From: Lanius collurio
Lineage: Eukaryota; Chordata; Aves; Passeriformes; Laniidae
Assembly (NCBI GenBank): GCA_020086605.1
Contig: JACBWW010000045.1
Span: 2,936,749 to 3,000,748 of the forward strand
Reading direction: 5' to 3'
DNA length: 64,000 bases
Under the pieces are notes generated by a model. That model was not told the origin of the DNA and did no database searches. It saw only the letters and a program-made list of their open reading frames with translations. Position 1 is the stretch's first letter. The number at the start of each line of letters is the position of its first letter. The position numbers were made by a program, and so were the translations under genes. Of this stretch, positions 49,901-61,900 are shown one piece after another.

Positions 49901-52900
49901 GCAAGGCTCTCTCCAAGTGTAACTCTCTTTCCTAAATTTTGCACACTGATGGCTGCTGATGGATTTATGTGGGTTTTTGGGGAATGTTTGTTTGAGCTCC
50001 ATGGTTTTTGTTTGGAAGGGCTGAATGTTCCAACATTGAGATGTCTGGTAGGTTTGGCAGAGCCAGAAGAAGTTTCTTGGCTTATTTTGTTATTTTCCAT
50101 GTGGCCTAGTCAAAACCAACACGGAAAGAGTTACAAGGAGGATTTAGTCATCTCCTTGGAATGGTTTGGCCTTGGTTTGCAGCAAGTCTGTTCTCACATC
50201 CCCTTCCCCATCCGGGTGTCCTGCCTGGCAGCCCTTGGTGTGGCAGAGCAGAGTGATGGGATGGGAACTGAAGCCTGAACGATTCCTGCTTTTTTGGGAG
50301 CAGAGGATTCTAATGGAAACCTCTGCTTTGGAGATTCTGACTTGGCTCCAGAAGCTCAGACACGGCCCATGGGCTCAGGTGCCACCCAACGTCTCTGTCG
50401 CCCCTAACACTGGAAATCTGCTGGTCAATTCCAGCCAAAGCTGTCAGAGATCATTCAGTTCATTTGTTTTAACTGGGTAGATCTTTCAATAAAATGATTA
50501 GTTTTGGGCCAGATCCTTCAGTTTTAAGAGACTGATTAAGCTCTGTGCTTACCTTGTTGGGAATCTCACTGGCAGAGCAGATGCTGAGACAAAAATAGCC
50601 AGAATGATCCAAATGTTCAGCAAAATCCCACCTTGGAAAGCAGAGAGAGGGGAAAACCAGGGCAATCCAGCCCTTCTGGATTCTGTGGGCTGGTATCTGT
50701 TGAGTGTGGTTCTCCTACCCAAAGTGAGTCAGCTGGTGCTCAGGATCACAACCACTTAACATTCCCCCAAGGACTTCAGAGTGCACCTACCCTGCCTCAG
50801 TGGCTGCAGTGTAAACAACTGTGCAGTTGATGAGAAGGAAGATAAAAAGGAAATAAAAAAATGAAGTGGGCTCCCAGCTCTGCACAGGAGTATCTGGGAG
50901 ATCTATTTTAAAACTAATGATGTTGCTTTGGATATAAACCATTCCTGCGTCTTGCAGATTTTGTTTCCTCGGCTGGTTAATAGGAGCAATATTTGAGTGT
51001 TACTGAAAACAATTCCAGCTCTGGGAATAGGTAGGAAAAGCCTATTTATAGGAGTGCAAGACAGAACAGTGAAATAAATATGCTGCATAATCGTCATGGA
51101 GCAGAAAACATTCAATCCTAATGGTGTCTCCTTCTATCAATCACAATCTGCTGTACCCATTATGGAACCCATTTGCTGTTCTTTTGAATAATGCATTTTT
51201 TTCTAAAGCAAAACAATGGCAAAGGCAGCTGATTCCTGCACTGTGCCCTTCTAATTGCCAAATTATAAATGCTTCTCTTATAGATCTGGAGTTCAAACAA
51301 TTCATTCTGCTGTGGCCAGGGAATACTGTATTATAAGAAGCAGCTTTTGGCAGTTTGTTTCTTTGAAAAATAATTTGATTGCCAAAAAAATCAATTCTAC
51401 ATAGTCCAAAAAAATATAAAATATCTGCATAGAGCTCAGTCTGTGAAACTGTTCTGCAAATGGATTTTAGTTTGATTTTTTTCCTTTTTTCTATTTTTTT
51501 TTTATCACCCTTTGCCTTGGTGTCCATCTTTAGCCAGGACAAGACAAGTTTATTCCCTTTCTGGGACCCTGCTGTGATCCCCTGTCCATTCTCCAATAAA
51601 CATTCCCAAACCACAGCTCTGGAAGTTACTAGCCCATAAATACTTGAATTTCTTAGAACTGTATTCCCCACTATTTATTGAGGCAGACACAGAAACCGAA
51701 GAATTTATTATTTTTTTTTTTAGCCTGTGGTTCAATCCCTGTTGCTCTTTCAGGCAAAGCAGATCAGACCTGAAAAGGATAAATCAAACCAGACTAGTTT
51801 TAAAATATTTTTATGTATTGGTAGATTTTCTTAGGAAATGAAAGATGTGAACTCAAACATTTGGTGAAAAAGGGATTTGAATCTTGGCCTCCTGCTGCTG
51901 GATAACAGAGGATCCCAGTCCTCAGCAAAAGCACGGCAGCTTTTTTAATTCTGACCTTTCTTATCCTCTGCTTTTGCCACAAATCCTCTCTCTAAAGCCC
52001 AGTTTTAAATTCAGATAGACCCAAATGTTTGGGTCTTCAAAATAATATGAAGAGTTTGTGAAATTCTGTGGTTAAATGGGCTATTTTCAGTGCAAAGCAG
52101 TAATTGCCTGGCAGTTCTCTGAGCAGCTCTTGGTTGATAGTGCTGGGTGAGCCACCACCTCTCTCAACACCTTTGTTTGGGTCACTTACCTGTCCTGGTC
52201 ACAGCAGGTGTGACCAGATCTCAACCAGAGCCAGGGACAAGCCAAGGATCTGCTCCTCTCTTGCCTTTACTGTCATCCAACATCGGGATGTTCCCTGTGG
52301 AAGCTGTTTCCAATGCAATAAAAATATGGATGGCCTTACCAAGCAGCAATGGAAGTCAGATCTTGGAAATCTAAAGTCCTTTTTCTATTGCTGCTGCAAT
52401 ATTTAGAACAAAATGTTTTGGTGCAGATTAAAATATAAAAAATGGAACTTCAGCACTTCGAGTGCTCAGTTGTTTTGACCTTCTAGGATTGCTGGCCTGA
52501 AAATTTATTGATTTGAAAAGGTGATTAATTAGGCTAACTCCATGTTCCCTGGAACTTGAAAAACCAATTATCCATGAAAAATTGCCAGGCAATTGCAAGG
52601 TCAGGGTTTGGCAAAGTAAAGAACTGGAACCTGTGTTGGGATGGGAAAAGGTGGGTGTTAGTTGGAGGTGTTGCTTCATGCTCTGATAAAATGCAACAGG
52701 TGATGAATTGTTTATCTGTTAAAAACCAGATTTGGACAGTTTGGGCAACCTATAAAGTATTTTATTGCCCTGGTGGTCCTGATACTCTTGGCCAGATGTA
52801 GGAAGCAAATCACCCCTCAGTGAAATGTCTCCAAATGTCCAAGACTTGATGAAACCCCCTTTTTTCAAAACTGATACGTTGATTTTCTGTTTTAAAGTAG

Positions 52901-55900
52901 AAGAACATACTGTTTATTTTTCACTTCCTCAGCATCATTTCCTGTGCCATGGGCATGAAGCGTTACGTGGAGGCCAACATCTCCCTCAAGTCCCACACCA
53001 CAGTCAAGTACTTCATGAAGATGTGGAGCAGTGTGAGTGACACCCTCATCTTCATCTTCCTTGGAGTTTCCACCATTGGAGAAAACCACGAGTGGAACTG
53101 GCCCTACATTTGCTTCACGGTCATTTTCTGTCTCATTTGGAGAGCACTTGGTAGGGGAAATTGTAGATGCTGATTTTTCATGTATATTATTGTTTATGGG
53201 AGTGAGGAGTGGGATTCCATTCGATGAGAGGCTGCTCTGCCCCTCCATCATCCTTTCCTGCTCGCTCTGGGTGTGTGATTATTCCAGAGGGGAGTGCTAG
53301 GGTTGGTCTGGGACATCCCAGCTAATGCTTCACTACTCCTCCATCTGGCTCAATTCCAGGTCTTGCATTTTGCTGCAGTTCCCTGCTCTGTGCACTCACT
53401 CATGGTAAAAAGGAGCTCTCGTGAGGTCTCTTTTATCAATGCCTCTGTCTTTTTGACCTCTTTTCCATTGCCATGATCTCTTCCTTCATTTCAGTGTCTC
53501 TTAGTCCCTTGTTGTTCTTCCAGCAGCAGGGAATGTGTAGGTACATACCTTGGGATCAGAGATCTGTGAAAAGCCACGAGGCCTCTGACCCCATATTGGG
53601 AATTGTGGCAGTTTAAGGGGTGTCATTCATAACCAGCTTGTGTACTGCAGTGTCCTTCTCTGGGAAACTGGAGGAACATTCCAGTAGCTGTCCTGGGTAC
53701 GTGAGGTTTGGGACCTCAACTATGAGGATACTTCTGCTCCTACTCAAGAATTTCAGATCAGGGCTGAAAGTGTCAGAACTGGGGAATTGTTGAGGTTGGC
53801 AGGAGTCTGTGGAGATCATCTGGTCTGACCTCCTGCCTGAGCAGGGTCAGGCAGGCAGGAGTTTGTCTGGATGGCTTTTGATTATCTCCATGGGGACTCT
53901 ACAGCATCCCTGGGAAACCTGTCAGGGTGCTTGACCGACCTCACAGCAAAAAAGTGACCAAAAGTTGGTGATAATGAGGAGCAAGGCATGAAAATACTCT
54001 CTTGATAACTGATCTCTGCAGTTTCTTTAGCCACAATTATGACAAAACCCCAAGTTCTGGTCCCAGAACTCCCTGGGATCCCCTTTTCATGCGTTGTAAA
54101 TGACCAGAAAAAATAGAGGTGCTGTGTTTCCATTCTCTGTTGCATCTTGTGCTGATTCTGTGTTAGGAGAGGCTGGACCTCCATTCCTCCCTCAGTATTG
54201 GGCACCTAATGACTGCAGAGTGCCTCAGTTATGGGTATTTTTATATATTAACAATATTTGTGAATATAACAGCATGTATTTTTGGCAAAGAATTTGAGAG
54301 CTAAAAGACATTGAACAGGATTTATGTTTACAAACCAGTGAGTCAAGCAGTGAACTCGAATTTGACAGACATTTCAAGAAATTGTTTAAATAGGTTAGGC
54401 CATGATTAGCAAGGCAGAGCAGAATGGGGTTTATTAGCTGTTAGGACATGCCAAAGTTTGTTTTAATAACTGTGCACCATACTTGGAGATGTGCTCATTA
54501 GTCAGTTTTTTATACATTCAAATGTTTTATTACCATTAAGTGGTTTCTCTTAAATTATTTACTCAGATCAAAGGAGTTCTGAGTGAGTTTGGCTTTTTTT
54601 AGTTCAAAAGTTCTTCACTGAAAGATATAAGAACATAATAATGCTACAAAAGCACCCCAAAAATCCTCCCTAAGCACAGCCCTTCTGAGAGCAGCTCAAA
54701 TTATGCAAAATATTATTAGGGAAGGGCTGAGGCTGCAGCTAGCACAGAAAACCCTTTTCCAGTCAACATCCTCCTGGAATGAAATAAGAGCACACAAACC
54801 AGGGCTGGAAGTTGCCTGAGTGGTCCTGAACAGGGTGTTCCTGTCCTGCAGCACCTTCCTGGGAGCTGTCAGGGAGCTGGGATGGGCAGAACTGGGAAGG
54901 AAGCACCAAGCCAGGCTGGGAAGCTCCTGCCTTGGAGATGGTGGTTGAGATTAGACTTTGGCCTGCTCAGAGCCATCCAGCAGCTCTGGATTAATTGTTA
55001 ATTAATTAATAATTGGACAGTAGGGAAAATTTGTTCAGGGAAAGGGTTGCCAAGTGCTGGAATGGGCTGCCCAGGGCAATGGCTGGTGGAGACACCAGCC
55101 CTGGAAATGTTCAAAAAACGTGTCAGCATGGCACTTGGGGACATGGGTTAGTGGTGGCCTTGGCAGTGCTGGAGAAATGGTTGGACTTGGTGATCTTGGA
55201 GGGCTTTTCCAATCTTAACAATTCTGGGATTCTGGAGGTGCTTGAGGCACTGATCCAGAAATGGGAGGTGCCCCCGCATTTCCTTGCAGGACTTGGGGAT
55301 TTTTGGGTGGGCAGTGATGTGTAAACTGTACCTCAGTCCTTCACAGAACACTCCCAGGGCTTTAAATATTTAGGAAATGATTCTGCTGAAATCTGGGGAA
55401 TTCCTTTTGTATGAGGAAGATCATCTAAAAAGGAAAGCAGAGCCCTTGCCTGGAAGCACTGGGGCTCTGCTGACACCCAAGCCCTGGGGAGATTTCCTCC
55501 TTCTCTTTCCCAAGGTATCTCCAGGAGAAAATACATTCTGCTCAGAATGATTAATTGCATGTCATCTCTTGGAGCAAACTGGCCTTGAATTAGTTTAGGG
55601 AATGCTAATAATAATTTATGAGGAAGGATTAAATTAAGACAAAGGCCAGGATATCAGCTCAAGTAAATTTTATTCCTTTAAATCATCAGCACTGCCTGAG
55701 CTGTAGAGTAGGGGTGGATGTCATTGGAGAGAGGCTTTGTTTTATTTATTTTTTAAGTTACAAAGAACCTTGACACCCAAGTGCTTCCCATCTGCTGGCC
55801 TGGGCACCAGTTTTGCAGAGCTCCAGAGATGGGGAAGGTGTCACAAGGTTCAGTTAATTGAGTTCCCTATTCCTAGACATCCCCAGCTTTTTGTTTTCGT

Positions 55901-58900
55901 CAAACTCCTCCAATGTACAGTCAAAGTTCAGATATTTTTAGCAGGAGATGTGTGGGAAGATGTTTGATATGTACATATTAAATGCACTGTTTTTATTTCT
56001 TTTACAACCACCCTCTAAAAAAGCAACAGTGCTGTGGCTCCAGATAATTCCTACCAAAAGTCAGTGACAGGCACTGCCATCAGTTCTCACAATGGCCGTT
56101 AATTTTTAGGAAATAAGATGTTTATCACATCCATTGGTATTAAAATCACGGCCCACTGATTTAAAGCCTGACTTTTTGCACCTTTCTGCATCTGTTTGTG
56201 CATTTGCAAATGGCTGTAAATCACAGCAATTGCTGTGTTGCCTCACGCAGCCTTCAATTTGTACAGTATAAATCTGAGGGAAAGAAATAACATTAACACA
56301 GGTGGAATATGGCTACTTATCCAAGCTACTGCTTGGAAACTTTGGGAAATAGGAGGGTAATTTGTGCCTAAGTTGTTGCTGATGATTTGCCTCAAAAGCA
56401 TTTATAATCTGAGCAATTCAGTCATTTGTTATCCCCAATTAGAATAAATCAATTAACCAATATTTCAGGACTGTGGCCAGTCAATATTTGTAATCCCCCA
56501 AATCAGAAATGTGCTGAGGATTAAGTTTTATCTGGATAAAGCAAATTTCAACCTGTTGGATCAGACTGGAAAAAAAAAATTCTCCAGTGGCATATTGGGA
56601 ATATACCCCCTGTACCCTGGCCAGTTCCTCGTGGTTGGTATTTACCAACTGCTTGATGTTTCACTGGAAAATGAAAGATTATGACTTTTCTCTAATTGTT
56701 CTCTTTGATTGATGTGCCTCAATCTTCTTTCCTGCTTTTCAGGGGTTCTGGTGCTGACTTTCTTTGTGAACAGATTTCACGTGAACACCATCACTGGTAA
56801 GGACCAGTTCATCATCGCCTACGGGGGGCTCCGAGGGGCCATTTGCTTCTCTTTGGTTTTCCTGCTGCCTGACTTCCACAGGAAAAAGCTCTTCATTGCA
56901 GCAACAACTGTTGTCATCCTCTTCACCGTGTTCATACAGGTAAAACCAGCACTGGGCACAAATTCGGGATGAAGTCCCCTCCAGGAGTCTGATGGAGAAG
57001 GTTCCTGTCCCTCACTCTGGGGCTGTAAGTTGTGGTGCTCCAGCCCCGAGTTTTAAGGTATTCTGGTGCTCCAGCACTGACTTTTAAGGAATTCTGGTGC
57101 TCCAGCCCCGAGTTTTAAGGAATTCTGGTGCTCCAGGGCTCGGGAGGAGCGGCAGCTCTCGGCATTGCTGTGACATCTAGTGGTAAAAGCATTCCTCAGC
57201 TTTCTATGGGATGAGGGGCTCGGATGTCTCCCTGCTCTTCTCTGACCAGCTGCAAGTCTTGAAGGGCTTCTCTAAAATACAGCTTTTAGTTCATCTGGCA
57301 AACACAGCCACATTTGGAGGAGAATGTGGTGGGAAAATTGGGGTTGTCTGGTGCTGAAGTGAACAAAGCTGATGTTCACCTAGTGTTTATCCCAAAAAGT
57401 AAAGAGTGGGTCTTCACTGGAGTGAAGTGAGAGGAATGTGGAGGTTTGGGAAAGATCTCGCGTAGAAAAACCCCCTGGTCAAGAAAAGCTCCTGGTCAAG
57501 GACATGAGGTCCGTGTGGAGCTGCTGACCAGGAGCCACCCTCCTCCTGCCCTCGGATGGAGGGAGCAGAGGAGTTTCTGGGCCTTTGGGAGATGGTGGCT
57601 CATGGTGGCCCTGAGGCTGAGCATCACCCCCAGAGAAAATTCCTTCTGCTTTTCCTGACTGAACCCCGCAGGCTGGTGTCGAGCACTTGGACAATTTGAA
57701 GGGTTAGGGTTGATTTTGTTTCCCCACATCCACCTCAATGCTCATCGTGAGCTGGCAAAGTGGTGGAGGAGGGATCAGAGTGTGTAATGCCGATGGGATC
57801 GGAGCTGGGAGCCGCAGGGCAGTGGGACTGGGCGCAGCCTCAGCCTGAAAGCAGAGAGCAGGGGCCAGGGCGGGGGGGATGTGCTTAGGTGGAGCTTGAC
57901 AAGTTTTAAGATGCAAATGTGGGTGAGAAATTGAAAAGCGCCGGTCCCCAGGCACGTCCGCTCAGGCAGAGCAGCTCTTGAGCCTCGCACAAAGGTTGTT
58001 CTAAAGTGGCAGCTCCAGGATTCGGGAAATCCTTCCCTGGGCCGGGAAAAGGGCTTTTGTGTAACCTCAAAGCTCAGCTGGTGATGTCATCCCCGTGCAA
58101 AAGGGTGAGAGTTAAACAGGATCCCCGTGTCGCCGGGGAGAGCCCCTGAACGGCCAAGGAGGGGCTGTGCTGGGGCTCCAGGGACCGCCAGTGCCGGGGC
58201 CACCAGGGAACAGCAGGAGGAAAAAGCCAGACTTGCTTAAAACCTGAGGCAGAAAGATATTGCTGGAGCTCAGCACGGAAAAGGTGGGGAAATGTAACAG
58301 GAGCAGGGATTAAGGTGAACCTTTAAAAACCTGGGTTTGCAAATCAAGTTTGTGGTGCTGCTGCCAGACACATGGATGGATGCATTATTGGGGAGGGAAT
58401 ATTTTTACCATCTCAGCACCTTTCATGGTCACTGTGTGTGGAAAGGGCAAGGGAAATATTGGCTGTGAAACCACTTTTTTGCATAGTGGACATTTTTGTT
58501 GTTGTTTTGTTTTCTTTATATTCACAGTGATCTCAATAACGACTTGATGGGGAATGTCTGTGTTAAAATAGGACTGAAACCAAGGTAGAGATCCTTTGGG
58601 CCCTTACAGGCTGGTTTTGGCTGGCAAAGCATCTTGTCAGAGCTCAAACCCTCTTCATCCTACGATTCCCTTGGAAATCCTGCTCCTGCTGGGTGATAAC
58701 CCTTGTGCCACAGAGGAATGACCAACCTGTGAGCAGTTGGGCTTGGCCACCCGTGGCTCTATCAGTGCATTCCACAAGCCAGGAAACTCCTCTCCTTTGG
58801 CCTTCCTAACCCAGTTGCATAAGGCTCTTCCCACAACAAGCCTGGTTAATCATTCTGAGGAGGTTGACTGAGCAATTCTCAAGTCCTCAGTGCTTCCAGG

Positions 58901-61900
58901 CAGGCTGGATTTGTGCCATGTAGACCAGGAAGTCCTCCGGGGACCTCTCTGGGCTTGTCTGGAATGTCACAAACCCGCTCATTGTTCTGCCTCTTGGTGT
59001 GGTTTTATAATCAAATGCTGTTGGAAGTTTGCTCTCCCAGCTTACTGGCCCCTGACCTCTGCCATGAAATTCTGAGCTAATATAATAATTGTGAAGGGGG
59101 GAGGTTGTTTGATGCCTGCACTGTCCCGTTGGATTGCTGGAGGTGGAAAACGTTGTGTGAGCTGTGACAGAGCCGTCAGACACTCCCTGGGATGAGTTAT
59201 TCCTGGTGGGTGGAGGAGCCTCAAGGGGGACCTGCAGGTGTGCTGTGAAATGATGTGTGGCCTGGAATGACACATGGGATTCCCATAACAGTCCCAAACG
59301 CTGCTTTAAAATGGAAACAACTGTGGCTAATTAGCCAGGAAGGCAAGAGGCCAAATTGCACGGTTTCTACTTAATTTTTGTAATATATGTTATTTTGAAA
59401 TTTGTGAGTTTTGTATTATAGACTCTGAATAGCGACGCATTTTTTATTGCTATTAGCTATTAAAATGACACATTAATTGTTTCTGCAATTAAAAATGTGT
59501 TCAACTGTCCTCCCTGCCAGCATTTGTGACATTCAGAAGTCATAAACATCAACTACTCCATCATTTTTGCTGTAAACATGTCCTGGAAAAGTCATTTCAT
59601 ATGGAAGCCAGACTAAGAAACACACCACAACAGCGTTTTAGTTCTCTCACGAGGCTTAAAGGATATTAAAACTTTTCCCTTGACCCTTCCCACCAGGTGG
59701 ATGCTTTGATTAGGAAACTTTGCCACTTGCTGGCCATCAAAGCCTGCTGGAGTAATGGTGTGTGACACACAGTGCTCAAGGAGTGAGCAGACAATTGCTG
59801 GTGGAGGCTCCATGCTGAGAAATCTCAAGGATTATCCTCATTTCAGGCATTTGAACTTGGATCGTTTCAAGCCCCTTTCCATCTGGGAGGCCACAAGCAA
59901 CAGCAAACCTCAGGCTTGACCTTGGAATTATTGGTTGGCTTTTTGTGGTCTTGGAGAGGCTGGAGGAGGTGAGCAGAGGTGTCCCCTCGGTGCCTCCCTC
60001 CATCCTGAAGCCTCTCCGTGAGCTCCTGTTGACAGGTTCCTACCAGGAGCAAACAAAGTGTTTGGGGTACAGCTGGGAGAACAGCTCCTAGTCCTGTTGA
60101 AGCTTTGGAGGTTTTATCCTGCCAGGAAAGCAGGGCAGGTGAAAGAGGCTGCTGGGAGCACCAGAACAAGGTTGCTGTGGCTCAGCCCCACTCTGGTGGC
60201 TTTTGTTTGAGTGTAGGAAAATCAGATATGAGGACAGGCTGATTTTTGTGTCGTGGTTACTTTGCAGGGAATGACCATCCGTCCCCTTGTTGACCTGTTG
60301 GCTGTCAAGAGGAAAAGGGAGAGTGCTCCCACCGTGGGAGAGCAGATCCACATTCGAGTAAGTGGAGCTTCCATCAATACATGACCAGAGCTTTCTGATG
60401 TCTTCTGGAATGTGTGTGTCTCCAGAGTCCCTGCAGATCTGCAGTTTTACCCAAATCCTCTGCAAGTCAGCCCCTTTCCATGCTGGACATCCTATTCAGC
60501 TTCCTAACCATGGGTTATTTTTGCATTGGAAGGGCAGCCACCAACTCAGTCAGGCTGATGTAGCATCAGGTAGTGCACAAACATGAGAGAAAAAGATTAT
60601 TTCTTGCCCAAAACTTTAAGCTCTGACCTAATTCCAATTTCTCTGGTCTCTGGAATGAGAGAAGGAGAGAAAATGAGGCTTGGTTCTTTCAGGATTAGGA
60701 ACTTCCATGTGTTCTTCAGTCCCATCACCAACACTGGTTCAGGTAATTTTGCAAAAAAAATAAGGAAAGGGAGGATAGAGGCTGGTGCTGTATTGGAGGG
60801 CACCTCTGAAGTGCTCCATCCCTGAAATTATTCAAGGCTAAGCTGGATGGAGCTTGGAGCAACCTGGGACAGTGGAAGGTGGCCCTGCCCATGGCAGGGG
60901 GTGGAATGAGATGAGCTTCCAACCCAAACCATTCCATCATTCTACATCCATAACCCAAAGGTGGGATTGAATTCCCCTCGTTCTCACCATCCTAACACTG
61001 GTATTTTTGTAGGCATAGAGGACTTCAGGGAGAGGCTCAGCTCCATGAGATCAGCTACTCTCCCACTCAGCTGAGCCTTTGCATTTGCATCTGCATCCAA
61101 TGGAAAATTAATATATTTCTGAGCCTAATTGTTCAATCCCAGCCACGTTTCTGTGGGTATGGCTCCTTCAGGAATATTCTTGTCGTTGTCTTCTTTAGCA
61201 ATAAAGCCATTGGGGCTGAGGACATTTGTAAAACCTGTTTGGCATCCTCACAATGGGGTTGGACTGCAGGGCTTTGTCTGAGGTTAACACAACAGCTCAG
61301 GAGGCTGAGGAGCCTTTTCCAGTCTTGAACAGAGAATACTTTGTTCTTTTGTTAGGGTGTGAATGGTAAATCATCTCAGAAATGTGTTTATTAGGAGTTG
61401 TGAGCTGAAAATGGCCATGCACCAATTAAGCTGAGAAGGTAACAACACAGATAGTTGGAAATCAGGGATGCAGAAGCCAGAAGCAGCTTTCTTCCTCAAA
61501 TTTATTTTGCCATCTGGATAGTTGGGGTATTCTGGCTTGCAGGGGTGATGATCAAAGTGTGTGAATGTAATTTCATTATATCAGAGTAATTTCAGTTGGA
61601 AGGGACCTTAAACCTCCCTGCAAGGAGGAGGTTCCACCCCCTGCCATGGGCAAGGACTCCTTCCCCTATCCCAAGTTGCTCCAAGCCCTGTCCAAGCTGG
61701 CCTTGGACACTCCCAGGGATGCTTGGGTGCTTCCCTCCAGTGTTGTGTTTGTGAAACACACAGCTGCCAACAGCCCTGTGAGGGCACCAAACCACACCAG
61801 GGCTGAGCCAGCTGCTCTGAAACTTTGCTGTCTCTGACCCCCCCAAAAAGTTAGCTGTAAAAGAATTTAGAGCTGTAGGAAGTTCCAGGGTCATCAGTAC

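Larger units (their letters stand above)
53151..56742 (+). other. NHE intron 4
   Basis: The intron carries two CR1 fragments in opposite orientation and AT-rich, repeat-poor stretches at about 54230-54560 and 56050-56480. No exon is recognised. Confidence 0.75.

Noticed and set aside
51141..51671. 176-codon minus-strand frame in NHE intron 3
   Set aside because: No recognisable domain, Lys-rich low-complexity stretch, no supporting promoter or poly(A) context.
57701..57711. GGGTTAGGGTT telomere-like word
   Set aside because: Less than two units long; not an interstitial telomeric repeat.
58887..59297. 136-codon minus-strand frame in NHE intron 5
   Set aside because: No family resemblance and no splice or poly(A) context; most likely chance.
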